Positions 29,711 to 37,772 of a stretch of DNA of 64,000 nucleotides are shown in pieces; the first letter of the stretch is position 1; each line of letters opens with the position of its first letter. The DNA is from Streptomyces sp. NBC_00250 (GTDB taxonomy: Bacteria; Actinomycetota; Actinomycetes; Streptomycetales; Streptomycetaceae): assembly GCF_036192275.1 (NCBI RefSeq), contig NZ_CP108088.1, forward strand, positions 7,550,001-7,614,000, given 5' to 3'. The notes under the pieces are model-generated. The model was not told where the DNA came from. It saw nothing but the letters and a program-made list of their open reading frames with translations, and did no database searches. Made by a program: the position numbers and the translations under genes.

Positions 29711-30736
29711 CTAGGCCCGGCTGCCCACCACGGGGGTGGCGTTGTCCGATGCGCCCCTTCCTTCTGCCCCTGCGGAGGGAATGCTGACCACGGGGGCCGG
29801 GGGTGGCGTTCGGCGGGACGTGCGGGTCTGGGTGAGGGCCGCGCCTGCCAGGACCACGATCGCGCCTACCGGGGTGTTCCACGTCAGTTGTTCGTTCAGG
29901 AGAGCCACTCCCGCCGCCGTGGCGATGACCGGGATGAAGTACGTGACCATGGAGGCCGTCGTCGGGCCGACCTCGGCGACCACCCCGTACTGGAGCAGCA
30001 TCGCGTACCCCGTGCCGAGCGCGCCGAGTGCGATCACGGCGAGCAGGGGGAGCAATTCCACCGACTTCGGGACCGAGGTGAACAGGGGGGTGACGATGGC
30101 CAGTTGCAGGGTCGCGATGCCGACCTGCGAGCCGGCCAGCGAGAGGTTCGAGACGCCGGTGCCGCTGAGTGTCCTGCGGACGTAGATCCAGCCGACGGCG
30201 TAGCTGAAGGAGGCCAGCAGGGCCAGCGCCGTGCCCGTGACGTCGACCCCCGAGAAGCCCTGCCACGCGCCGAGGACGGTGAGCACCCCCATGAACCCGA
30301 TGCCCAGGCCTGCCGCGCGGACCCGGGTCGGGCGGTCCTCGGAGAGCGCCACGAGGGAGAGCAGCATGCCCCACAGCGGGGTCGTCGCGTTGCAGATGCC
30401 CGCGAGCGTCGACGGGATGGTCAGCTCGGCGTACGCGAAGAGGGAGAACGGCAGCGCGTTGAGGAGGAAGGCGGCGACCGTCAGATGACCCCAGACGCGG
30501 GCGCCGCGCGGCAGCCGGTCGCGCTTCACGACCAGAGCGACGGCGAGCACCGCCGTACCGAACAGAAGCCGTCCGAAGGAGACCTGGAGCGGCGCGAAGC
30601 CCTCCGTGCCGACCTTGATGAAGACGAAGCTGAAACCCCAGATCAGGGCCAGTACGCCGAACCGGACACGCCAGTCGAGCAGACGTGAGGTGACGCCGGG
30701 GGCGGGGGACGCGGAGGGCGGGGCTGCGGGGCTCAT
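29711..30736 (-). CDS. EamA/DMT family transporter
   Basis: Membrane protein of 341 residues with ten helices in two EamA repeats (about 24-150 and 165-300). It has a conserved IWGFSFVFIKVG opening and LLNEQLTWNTPVGAIVVL near the end. The C-terminal 40 residues are a disordered Pro/Ser/Ala tail. It is divergent from a LysR gene (73-base gap), which probably regulates it. Substrate unknown. Confidence 0.88.
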   Translation of the reverse strand: MSPAAPPSASPAPGVTSRLLDWRVRFGVLALIWGFSFVFIKVGTEGFAPLQVSFGRLLFGTAVLAVALVVKRDRLPRGARVWGHLTVAAFLLNALPFSLFAYAELTIPSTLAGICNATTPLWGMLLSLVALSEDRPTRVRAAGLGIGFMGVLTVLGAWQGFSGVDVTGTALALLASFSYAVGWIYVRRTLSGTGVSNLSLAGSQVGIATLQLAIVTPLFTSVPKSVELLPLLAVIALGALGTGYAMLLQYGVVAEVGPTTASMVTYFIPVIATAAGVALLNEQLTWNTPVGAIVVLAGAALTQTRTSRRTPPPAPVVSIPSAGAEGRGASDNATPVVGSRA

Positions 30737-30796
30737 GCACTCAGGGTGACCGGCCCCATGTCTTAGGACAAGCGAGATTTCCTCGACCCCTTCCCT

Positions 30797-30802
30797 TAGT
30801 AT
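30797..30802 (+). promoter_or_regulatory. -10 element of the leaderless lysR transcript
   Basis: TAGTAT ends 7 bases before the ATG at 30810, so transcription and translation should start together. AAGCGA (30770-30775) and TCGCTT (30802-30807) form an inverted pair across the divergent promoter region. Confidence 0.5.
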
Positions 30803-30809
30803 CGCTTAC

Positions 30810-31712
30810 ATGTTGAATCTGGAGCGCCTGCGCACCCTCGACGCCGTCGCCCGGCACGGCTCGGTCAGTGGCGCGGCCGACGGACTGCACGTCACGACCT
30901 CCGCCGTCTCCCAGCAGCTGTCCAAGCTGGAGCGCGAGGTGGGACAGCAACTGCTCGCCAAGAACGGCCGGGGGGTGCGGCTCACCGATGCCGGCCTGCT
31001 GCTCGCCGAGCACGCCGCCCGGATCCTCTCCCAGGTCCAGGTGGCCCAGGCCGACATCGAGGCCCAGCGCGGCCAGGTCGTGGGCGAGGTGCGGGTGGCG
31101 GGCTTCCCGACGGCGGCCCGCGGGCTCTTCCCCGCCGCGCTCGCCGCCCTGCGCGAGGGGCACCCCGACCTCCGGGTCCGTACGACGGAACTGGAGCCCG
31201 AGCACGGGGTGCGGGCCGTGCTGCGCGGCGACGCGGACCTCGCGCTCGTCCTGGAATGGAGCAACAAGCGGGCGCCGGTGCCCGGCGGCCTGGAGCGCGC
31301 CCATCTCCTCGACGACACCGCCGACGTGGCCCTGCCGGCCGGGCACCCGCTGGCCGGGCGTGAGGTGGCGGACCTGGTGGACTTCGCCGACGAGGAATGG
31401 GTGTCCTGGCCCGAGGGCGAGTTCTGCCACGACTGGCTGATGTTCACGCTGCGCTCGCAGGGCATCGAACCCCGCATCGGGCACCTGGCGGGGGAGCACC
31501 ACACGCAGCTGGCGCTCGTCGCGGCGGGGCTCGGTGTGTGCGTCACGCCCAGGCTCGGCCGGCCCGTGCCGGAGGGGGTCGTCTTCGTGCCCGTTCGGCA
31601 GCGGGTGCGGCGCCATATCTACGCCACCTGGCGCGCCGACGCGGGTCGCCGGCCCTCCGTGCGGGCGGTCGTCGGCGCACTGCGGGCGGCGGCAGGGCCG
31701 CTCGGGAGCTGA
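30810..31712 (+). CDS. LysR-family transcriptional regulator
   Basis: Regulator of 300 residues. The winged helix-turn-helix lies at 1-60 (LERLRTLDAVARHGSVSGAA, VTTSAVSQQLSKLEREVG) and the periplasmic-binding-protein-like effector domain at about 88-295. It is divergent from the EamA exporter gene; LysR/exporter pairs usually act as inducer-responsive export systems for amino acids (compare ArgP/ArgO and LysG/LysE). The inferred mRNA is leaderless. Confidence 0.9.
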   Translation: MLNLERLRTLDAVARHGSVSGAADGLHVTTSAVSQQLSKLEREVGQQLLAKNGRGVRLTDAGLLLAEHAARILSQVQVAQADIEAQRGQVVGEVRVAGFPTAARGLFPAALAALREGHPDLRVRTTELEPEHGVRAVLRGDADLALVLEWSNKRAPVPGGLERAHLLDDTADVALPAGHPLAGREVADLVDFADEEWVSWPEGEFCHDWLMFTLRSQGIEPRIGHLAGEHHTQLALVAAGLGVCVTPRLGRPVPEGVVFVPVRQRVRRHIYATWRADAGRRPSVRAVVGALRAAAGPLGS

Positions 31713-31759
31713 CCCGGTCCGCTCGGGGCTGCCCTGTTCCGCTCGGGCGGCTCCGCAGG

Positions 31760-31858
31760 CACCCGCCTCCCGTCTCCTGCTCCCGCCTCCCGCCTCCCGC
31801 CTCCTGCTCCCGCCTCCCGCCTCCCGCCTCCTGCTCCTGCCTCCCGCCCCCTGCTCCG
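31760..31858. repeat. CCTCCCG/CTCCTGC pyrimidine-rich repeat
   Basis: About 100 bases consist of interleaved GCCTCCC and CTCCTGCTCC units, almost pure pyrimidine on the plus strand apart from regularly spaced G. The minus strand carries many GGGAGG runs. It fills the gap between convergent genes, where it may pause or end transcription. Confidence 0.75.
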
Positions 31859-31865
31859 TCCGCCG

Positions 31866-32333
31866 TCAGAGTCCGGCGAGCTTGCTGAAGTCCCAGGACG
31901 CGATCGCGTCCGGTGTCAGGCGCATCCAGGCGTGCCGTCCGTCGTGCGGCATGGCGTCCAGACCGAAGTTCTTGGCGGCGAAGAGCTGCTCGGGCGCGTC
32001 GAGTTCGGGGCAGGGTTCCCCGGTGCGAGGTGCCTCGCCGACGAAGGTTACCGAGCCCGACAGCTCCACCCCGCGCAGTTCGCCGTACTCCACGCCGTCG
32101 TCCACCACCACCGAGATCCTCGGGTCGGCGCGCAGCTCCGTCCAACGGCGGCTGCGCGTCAGCGAGTACAGCCAGAGCGAGGATCCGTCCCAGGCGAACC
32201 AGAGCGCGCTCACGTGCGGGCGGCCGTCGGCGGAGACGGTCGCGACGCGGCAGGTGCGCTGTTCGGCGAGGTAGGAGTCGAGCTCGGCCGGAGTCATCAT
32301 GATCCGGCGTCCACGGCGCTGTGCGACGGTCAT
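31866..32333 (-). CDS. split-barrel flavin/F420-binding protein (PPOX class)
   Basis: Protein of 155 residues with the pyridoxamine-phosphate-oxidase-like fold: LAEQRTCRVATVSADGRPHVSALWF, a WTELRADPRISVVVDDG core and GVELSGSVTFVGE. Actinobacterial members of this size often use F420 or bind biliverdin; the cofactor cannot be decided here. The ATG at 32333 is preceded by AGAAGGG; a second possible start is the MM pair at codons 12-13. It is divergent from the isochorismatase-fold gene across a strong inverted repeat. Confidence 0.82.
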   Translation of the reverse strand: MTVAQRRGRRIMMTPAELDSYLAEQRTCRVATVSADGRPHVSALWFAWDGSSLWLYSLTRSRRWTELRADPRISVVVDDGVEYGELRGVELSGSVTFVGEAPRTGEPCPELDAPEQLFAAKNFGLDAMPHDGRHAWMRLTPDAIASWDFSKLAGL

Positions 32334-32351
32334 CGTCCGCACCCTTCTGGA

Positions 32352-32372
32352 TTTCTGATGAGACGTCAGAAA
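32352..32372 (+). promoter_or_regulatory. operator-like inverted repeat between divergent genes
   Basis: TTTCTGA, 7 bases, TCAGAAA: a 21-bp dyad centred 29 bases before the minus-strand start and 50 before the plus-strand start. The AT-rich arms stand out against the GC-rich background. Confidence 0.6.
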
Positions 32373-32411
32373 GCATGGGGGGCCATTCGCGCGCACGCAA
32401 GGGGAGAGACC

Positions 32412-33083
32412 ATGGGCCAGAGTGCGAGAGAACGGCTCGACGAGCGGATCCGTCCGGACGGTGGGGTCGTGCTGCTCACCGTGGAATGCCAGCAGGGGGT
32501 TGTCGGGCCGGACAGCGCGCTGCCCGAACTGGCCGCGGTGGCACGCGCGTCGGGTGCCCTGAGGAACGTCGCCCGGCTCGTGGCCGGCGCCCACGAGGCG
32601 GACGTCCAGGTCATCCACGCCGTCGCCGAACGGCGTCCCGACGGGCGCGGCGCCAACAGCAACGCCCGGCTCTTCCGGGCCGCCGCCCGGCTTCCCGTAC
32701 AGCAGCACAGCGGGAGTGCGGCGGTACGGATCGCCGAACCGATCCAGGTCGCCGAGCAGGACCTCGTCGTCCGGCGCCTGCACGGGCTCTCGCCGCTCGC
32801 CGGGACCGATGTCGACCCGCTGCTCCGCAACCTCGGCTGCCGGACCCTGATCGTCACCGGCGTCTCCGCCAACGTGGCCGTGCCCAACGCCGTCTTCGAC
32901 GCCGTCAACCTGGGCTACACGGTGGTCGTGCCCGGGGACGCCATCGCGGGGGTGCCGGCCGACTACACCCCCGCGATGATCCGTCACACCCTCGCGCTCG
33001 TCGCCACGATCACCACGACCGACGAGGTGCTCGCCTGCTGGAAGCTCCCCAGGCGGTCCGCGCCGACAGGAGCGGGAGCGTGA
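32412..33083 (+). CDS. isochorismatase-fold protein lacking the catalytic triad
   Basis: Protein of 223 residues with the cysteine-hydrolase (isochorismatase-like) fold: VVLLTVECQQGV, a helix-rich middle, DLVVRRLHGLSPLAGTDVD and LIVTGVSANVAVPNAV. The usual Asp-Lys-Cys triad is replaced by Glu25, Arg122 and Ala156, so hydrolase activity is unlikely; it may be a binding or regulatory protein. GGGGAGAG precedes the ATG. The stop codon abuts the stop of the convergent Rieske gene with no spacer. Confidence 0.8.
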   Translation: MGQSARERLDERIRPDGGVVLLTVECQQGVVGPDSALPELAAVARASGALRNVARLVAGAHEADVQVIHAVAERRPDGRGANSNARLFRAAARLPVQQHSGSAAVRIAEPIQVAEQDLVVRRLHGLSPLAGTDVDPLLRNLGCRTLIVTGVSANVAVPNAVFDAVNLGYTVVVPGDAIAGVPADYTPAMIRHTLALVATITTTDEVLACWKLPRRSAPTGAGA

Positions 33084-33488
33084 TCAGCCGAGGCTGATCG
33101 CGTCGCCCACCACCTGGATCGGCTCCGGCGGCAGGGGGGAGCCCGCCGGGCCGGACTTCACGCTGCCGTCCGACACGTCGAAGTGGCTCTGGTGGCACGG
33201 GCAGACGATGACCCCGTCCTTGATGCTGCTCACGGCGCAACCCGCGTGGGTGCACTTCGAGGAGAAGGCCTTGAACTCGCCGGCCTTGGGCTGGGTGATC
33301 ACCAGGCCCTTGTCGGCGAGGATCTTCCCGCCGCCCACCGGGATGTCCGCGGTCCGTGCGAGCGTCTCGCCCTCCGTCGTCGTCGCGTCCTTGTCGTTCG
33401 TGCCGCCGCCCCCGCATGCGGTGAGTGCCGCTGCCAGACCCGCGCCGCCCGCCGCCGCGACGACCGTCCGGCGTGCCACTCCGCTCAT
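33084..33488 (-). CDS. Rieske [2Fe-2S] lipoprotein
   Basis: Exported protein of 134 residues. The signal region has a twin arginine (ARRTVV) and a lipobox ending LTAC at C25, so it is probably Tat-exported and lipid-anchored. The Rieske domain has cluster ligands C79/H81 and C96/H99 and the disulfide pair C84/C98. A Gly/Asn/Asp/Thr-rich linker separates them. It probably carries electrons at the outer membrane face. No cytochrome or oxygenase partner is adjacent. Confidence 0.93.
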   Translation of the reverse strand: MSGVARRTVVAAAGGAGLAAALTACGGGGTNDKDATTTEGETLARTADIPVGGGKILADKGLVITQPKAGEFKAFSSKCTHAGCAVSSIKDGVIVCPCHQSHFDVSDGSVKSGPAGSPLPPEPIQVVGDAISLG

Positions 33489-33651
33489 GTGCTGCCCCTC
33501 TTTCCTCGGTCAACTCCGTGCGCCCGACGGTACGGCTGTGACCTGTGTCCCGTTCACAGGATCGAGCGTTCGCCTCCTTACAGTTCTTAGTAGAGTGTCT
33601 GATCCTGGACATCTGGTGATGGAACTGTCCACCGGAGTGGAGGCGACGCGC

Positions 33652-34785
33652 ATGCTGACCCGGTCGGTGAGCGCCCATCACGTACGGGCCGTGCTCATGG
33701 CCGCCGAGCGGCGCGGCATCGCCGCCGGGCCGCTGCTCGCCCGAGCCGGACTGCCCTCGGCGCTGATCGAGGAACCCCGGACCGATGACCGGGTGTCGGC
33801 CCGGGTCCCGGCGGAGCAGTTCGGACAGCTCGTCAGAATGCTGTGGGCCACCCTCGACGACGAACTCATCGGATTAGGCGGCGCGCCCAGTAGGGTCGGG
33901 ACCTTCGCGATGATGGCCCATCTCGTGGTCCACGGCAGCCGTGACCTGCGCGAGGCGCTCCGGCGGGCCGGGACCTTCTACTCCCTCTTCCCGGGCGGAC
34001 CGCGCTTCCGTCTCGTGGAACCGGGGAGGGGCGGGACGGTGGCGGACGGCACCGGCGTCACCTGGGCCGACGGCCTCGACGAGGCCCGGTTGGAGTTCGA
34101 CGTCTCCGGGTACGACGACCCCCTCCACTTCGGCGCCGAGTCCACCGTCCTCGTCGCCCACCGGTTCGCGGGCTGGCTGGTCCGGCGCCGGATCGGCCTG
34201 CGCCGGGTCGAGTTCGTCCACCCCGAGCCCCGGCACGCGCGCGAGTACGCCCTCCTGTTCGGGGCGCCCTGCGTCTTCGGCGCCGCGCGGACATCGGCCG
34301 TCTTCGACCGGGCGGACCTCGACGAACCGGTCCTGCGGGACGCCGCCGCACTCAAGGTCTTCCTCCGTCGCGCCCCCGTCGACGTGCTCGTCTGCGCCGA
34401 CTACGGGAGTACGGTGACCGGCCGCGTACGGCATCTCGTCGGGCGGGCCCTGCCCACCGGGCCGGTGCCGACGCCCGAGGAGCTCGCCGAGCGGCTGTCC
34501 GTCAGCCCGCAGACCCTGCGCCGGCGACTGGCCGCCGAGGGGACCACGTATCAACGTCTGCGCGACCAGGTGCGGCGCGACCACGCCATCGCCGAGCTGG
34601 CCGGCGGCCGGATCTCCATCGAGCGGCTCTCCCGCCGACTCGGGTTCTCCGAACCCAGCGCGTTCCACCGGGCGTTCCGGCGCTGGACGGGCGAGACGCC
34701 GCGGGCCTACCGGGCCAGGGCCCGGGCCCGTGACCACCGGGGTGCACCGCCGTCGGGGTCGGGCGATCCCGGTCAACAACCCTGA
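33652..34785 (+). CDS. AraC-family transcriptional regulator
   Basis: Regulator of 377 residues: an N-terminal arabinose-binding-like domain of the AraC_N type 2/OruR group (about 20-215), then a C-terminal AraC helix-turn-helix pair (about 270-360: LAERLSVSPQTLRRRLAAEG and RLSRRLGFSEPSAFHRAFRRWTG). GGAGG lies 8 bases before ATG 33652; ATG 33619 lacks such a site. The target is unknown; it stands alone between a Rieske gene and a signal peptidase gene. Confidence 0.87.
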   Translation: MLTRSVSAHHVRAVLMAAERRGIAAGPLLARAGLPSALIEEPRTDDRVSARVPAEQFGQLVRMLWATLDDELIGLGGAPSRVGTFAMMAHLVVHGSRDLREALRRAGTFYSLFPGGPRFRLVEPGRGGTVADGTGVTWADGLDEARLEFDVSGYDDPLHFGAESTVLVAHRFAGWLVRRRIGLRRVEFVHPEPRHAREYALLFGAPCVFGAARTSAVFDRADLDEPVLRDAAALKVFLRRAPVDVLVCADYGSTVTGRVRHLVGRALPTGPVPTPEELAERLSVSPQTLRRRLAAEGTTYQRLRDQVRRDHAIAELAGGRISIERLSRRLGFSEPSAFHRAFRRWTGETPRAYRARARARDHRGAPPSGSGDPGQQP

Positions 34786-34906
34786 GCGGTACGGTCACAG
34801 CCGCCGTCCGTCGCCCGTCCTACCGTCTCGCCATGACCGAAATCGACCGGTCCGGGGCGCTGTGGCTCCCGGACCTCATCCGCATTCGGGCCCGGGGTCG
34901 GGTCCG

Positions 34907-35518
34907 GTGAAGGCGCGCCGGGCGGCCGGTGCCGTTCTCGGGACCGGGGTCGTGCTCTGCCTCGTCGTGGGGGTGGCCGTGACGGCCCTCGGCGTACGCG
35001 TCGAGGGGACGAGCATGGCTCCGACGCTTCACGAGGGGGACCGGATTCTCGTCGAGCCGGGTTCCGCGGGGGAGGCGCGCCGGTTCGACGTGGTGCTGCT
35101 TCGGGTCGCCGGGAAGGACGCCCTGCTGGTCAAGCGGGTGATCGGCCTGCCCGGTGACCGGGTCGGCATCGTCTCCACGCCCGAGGAGCCCTTCCAGGTC
35201 CTGTTGCAGGAGAAGGGAGTCGGCCCGGTCCGGCGGGTGGTGGCGCCCCAGTGGACGGCGCAGGCCCACCGTACGGGCGCGTGCTGCGGTCCGGACGGGA
35301 CCCGGTCGGCGCGGTCCGAGCTGCGGACCGTGCCCGAGGGCTCGTTCTTCTACCTGGGCGACAACCCCGACCTGTCGGACGACTCGCGGGTGTACGGCTG
35401 GGGCGAGACGGCGCGGATCGAGGGCCGGGTCGGCGTACGGGCCTTCCCGGTCTCCGCGTCACCGGACCTCGGCAACCGGCCCGTTCTGGAGGACCGCTCC
35501 CCGGGGCCGAGCCCTTAG
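34907..35518 (+). CDS. signal peptidase I (S26A)
   Basis: Membrane-anchored leader peptidase of 203 residues with one N-terminal transmembrane helix (about 7-29). The nucleophile S36 is in VEGTSMAPTLHEGD and the general base K76 in LLVKRVIGLPGDRV; the late box YLGDNPDLSDDSR is present. It cleaves signal peptides at the outer face. The GTG start is chosen because a start further upstream would add an unlikely 59-residue Pro/Arg leader. The classical lepB cluster is not here, so this is an extra, dispersed signal peptidase. Its TAG stop opens a short dispersed repeat. Confidence 0.88.
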   Translation: MKARRAAGAVLGTGVVLCLVVGVAVTALGVRVEGTSMAPTLHEGDRILVEPGSAGEARRFDVVLLRVAGKDALLVKRVIGLPGDRVGIVSTPEEPFQVLLQEKGVGPVRRVVAPQWTAQAHRTGACCGPDGTRSARSELRTVPEGSFFYLGDNPDLSDDSRVYGWGETARIEGRVGVRAFPVSASPDLGNRPVLEDRSPGPSP

Positions 35519-35530
35519 GCCGTGTCCGGA
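35516..35530. repeat. dispersed short repeat TAGGCCGTGTCCGGA, copy 1
   Basis: The same 15-mer occurs at 43031-43045, with similar flanking bases on the right. Here it contains the stop codon of the signal peptidase gene. Confidence 0.6.
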
Positions 35531-35560
35531 AGGTCCCGCCTGGCCCTCGGGCAGAAGGCG

Positions 35561-36196
35561 CTACTTTCCGGACGCGACCCGGTCCGTATCCGGGCCCGGC
35601 GGCATCTTCTCGTCGCCCGTGCTCAGTGCGACCCGGACCACGGTGTCCGCGATCCGCCGGGCCGATTCCTCCGGCGAGGAGGTGGACTGGACGATGTGGC
35701 TCGCCGTGAGACGGACGGCCGCGTCGACGGCGAGTTCGCGCGCCACCGGGTCGATCCCCGGCCAGGCCTCCGTGACGTACGCGTCGGCCATCGCCGTCGC
35801 CAGCTCGAAGGCCGCCGCCGAGCGGGTCGTGAGATAGGAGAGGAGTCCGTCCTCGCCGGTGCTCGTCAGCATGGCCTTGATCAGCGGGTTCCGGCCGGCC
35901 AGCGTGAGCGTGAAGCCGACGGCGGCCTCGACGGCGGCGCGAAGATCGTCCCGGTGCGCGTCCAGGCCCGCCTGGATGCCGACGAGGCAGCGCTCCAGCT
36001 CGCGCTGGAAGAGGGCCTCGCCGACCGCCTCCTTGGAGGGGAACTCCGAGTACAGCGTCTGGCGGCTGACACCGACCGCGCCGGCCAGGTGCGCCATGCG
36101 CAGCTTGTCGAAGCCGCGGTCCGCGACCGCCTCGTACGCGGCGTCCAGCAGACGCTCGCGCAGCAGTGTCCGGACCGTCTCCCTGAACCGTGGCAT
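35561..36196 (-). CDS. TetR-family regulator
   Basis: Repressor of 211 residues: a TetR helix-turn-helix at about 12-58 (RLLDAAYEAVADRGFDKLRM, then AGAVGVSRQTLYSEFPSKEA) and a helical ligand/dimer domain. The divergent region contains a perfect AAGTGT-TG-ACACTT dyad and two more AGTGTC half-sites, so it probably represses itself and the DUF6230/DUF6114 cassette starting at 36388. It ends close to the signal peptidase gene, which converges on it. Confidence 0.88.
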   Translation of the reverse strand: MPRFRETVRTLLRERLLDAAYEAVADRGFDKLRMAHLAGAVGVSRQTLYSEFPSKEAVGEALFQRELERCLVGIQAGLDAHRDDLRAAVEAAVGFTLTLAGRNPLIKAMLTSTGEDGLLSYLTTRSAAAFELATAMADAYVTEAWPGIDPVARELAVDAAVRLTASHIVQSTSSPEESARRIADTVVRVALSTGDEKMPPGPDTDRVASGK

Positions 36197-36239
36197 CGGC
36201 CAAGCCTAGTCCAGCGGGAATTCTTCCCAGGATTGTCCG

Positions 36240-36297
36240 AAGTGTTGACACTTCATCAAAGAGTGTCCAATTCTCAAACAGGCAGCCGCAAAGTGTC
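36240..36297 (+). promoter_or_regulatory. cluster of TetR-type operator sites
   Basis: AAGTGT-TG-ACACTT (36240-36253) is a perfect dyad, followed by GAGTGTC (36261-36267) and AAGTGTC (36291-36297). They lie 44-101 bases upstream of the tetR start and 91-148 bases before the first DUF6230 gene. Confidence 0.6.
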
Positions 36298-36387
36298 ATT
36301 CGTCTCCGACCACCCGGCCGCGGGACGCACGGCTGTGTACACATCCCCAACCCGCGCGGCTCGTGCGGGACGACGGTTGGAGATCAC

Positions 36388-37068
36388 ATGCAGCACGAGA
36401 CCAGAGGCGTCACCCGCTGGCGCAGATCGGCGTTCCTCGCCGTGCCCGCCACGGTGGCCGTCGCCGCCATGGCCACGGCCATGGTGCAGGGCGCGCTCGC
36501 CGCGAACCTCTCGCTCACCAGCGTCCCCTTCACCCTCAGCTCGAAGACCGTGGCGGCGCCGCAGGGCCTCGGCGCGGTCATGCACACCATCGACGCCGGC
36601 GGGGCCAAGGGCGCCGCCGAGGTCGGCATCGCCAAGGCGGGCCTCGACGGCATCTGCGTCCACGCCGTCCAGTCCGTCGACCTCCCGGTGATCGGCAGCC
36701 TCGGCACCTGGTCGCTCAACATCTCCTCGCCCGCCGCGGCGACCCCGCTCACCAGCGACCAGCTCGTCGCCGGTGCCGGACTCCAGGCCCACAAGCTGGT
36801 CCTGGACGCCCAGTCGCTCAAGGCCGCCACGGCCACCCTCAACGCGAGCGACACCACCCCGAACGTCATCGGCGCCGCCGCCGACGGCGCCGGGATCAAG
36901 GGAACCGGCATCTCCGACGGCACCCCGGGCCAGTTCGGTCTGGACGCCACCGGTGGCCGTACCGACATCAAGAACCTCAACGCCGACGCCAACGGCGCCA
37001 CCATCTCCGGCGCCATCACCCTGCCGGACCTCGCCATCGGCATCGCCCACGGCGACAAGGGCTGCTGA
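36388..37068 (+). CDS. DUF6230 family exported protein, copy 1
   Basis: Protein of 226 residues with an N-terminal hydrophobic signal or anchor (about 12-39, ending GALAAN) and a beta-rich, Gly/Ala/Thr-rich body. Cysteines C90 (in GICVHAVQ) and C226, the last residue, recur in the other two copies and could form a disulfide. The function of the family is unknown. GGAGA at 36379-36383 supports the ATG. It opens a cassette in which DUF6230 and DUF6114 genes alternate, and it is probably controlled by the divergent TetR. Confidence 0.85.
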   Translation: MQHETRGVTRWRRSAFLAVPATVAVAAMATAMVQGALAANLSLTSVPFTLSSKTVAAPQGLGAVMHTIDAGGAKGAAEVGIAKAGLDGICVHAVQSVDLPVIGSLGTWSLNISSPAAATPLTSDQLVAGAGLQAHKLVLDAQSLKAATATLNASDTTPNVIGAAADGAGIKGTGISDGTPGQFGLDATGGRTDIKNLNADANGATISGAITLPDLAIGIAHGDKGC

Positions 37069-37099
37069 GCCGACCGGACCCGCGCAACCGCACGGTCAA

Positions 37100-37129
37100 G
37101 GACCGGTCGGCCCCGCTGCCGACCGGTCC
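37100..37129 (+). other. intercistronic hairpin in the DUF6230/DUF6114 cassette
   Basis: GGACCGGTCGGC pairs perfectly with GCCGACCGGTCC around a 6-base loop, 31 bases after the first DUF6230 stop. It may attenuate transcription so that copy 1 is made in excess, or act as an mRNA stabiliser. Confidence 0.65.
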
Positions 37130-37229
37130 CGCACCACTCCGGCGCCCTCACCCGTCCGGGGCCCGTGCCCCGGGACGGGCACGGGCTCCGGCCTCCCACC
37201 CGTCCCCGAACCTCACCTGCGAGGCCCCC

Positions 37230-37772
37230 ATGACCACCGACCCGCCGCCCGAACCGACGCCCGGCCCCGGGGAGCTCGGCCCGCCCGCCTCCAGCTCGCC
37301 CGCCGCCGACCCGGCCGCGCGGACCCGAGGCGCCCGCGCGGCCTTCCGGCGCTGGCGCCGCACCCGGCCGTTCTGGGCGACCGTCTGGACGGCGCTCGGC
37401 GGATTCGTCATCTTCTTCCTGCCGATGGCGCCACTCGGCAAGATCCTCCAGGTCGGCGTCGGCGGCATCGCGGGCATGGCGGGCGGCGTCGTCCTCATGG
37501 CGATGGCCCTGCTCATGCTGCTGCTCCCCAGCCAGCGCCACACCGCCGGTGTCATCGCCGTCATCGCGGGGGTCGCCTCGTTCCCCCTGTCGAACCTCGG
37601 CGGCCTCTTCGTCGGCATGGTCCTCTCCGTACTCGGCGGATCCATGGCCTTCGCCTGGCTCCCCGAGAAGCCTGCCAAGCGGCGCGGCGGCCTCCTCCGC
37701 CGTACCCGACCGGATGCCGGCAGCTCCGTACCCCCCGTACCCCCTGTGCCCGTCGGGAGCGGAACCGTATGA
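37230..37772 (+). CDS. DUF6114 family membrane protein, copy 1
   Basis: Protein of 180 residues. After a Pro/Ala-rich cytoplasmic tail comes RRWRRTRPFWATVWTALGG, then four hydrophobic helices (about 52-150) and a basic C-terminus. Families of this kind are found only beside DUF6230 genes. The ATG has GAGG 5 bases upstream. Its stop overlaps the next start (ATGA), so the pair is translationally coupled. The role is probably a membrane partner of the exported DUF6230 protein (inference). Confidence 0.84.
   Translation: MTTDPPPEPTPGPGELGPPASSSPAADPAARTRGARAAFRRWRRTRPFWATVWTALGGFVIFFLPMAPLGKILQVGVGGIAGMAGGVVLMAMALLMLLLPSQRHTAGVIAVIAGVASFPLSNLGGLFVGMVLSVLGGSMAFAWLPEKPAKRRGGLLRRTRPDAGSSVPPVPPVPVGSGTV

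Noticed and set aside
31760..31858. Possible small proline-rich coding sequence
   Set aside because: Frames through the repeat are simple artefacts (PPASRL repeats) with no start signal.
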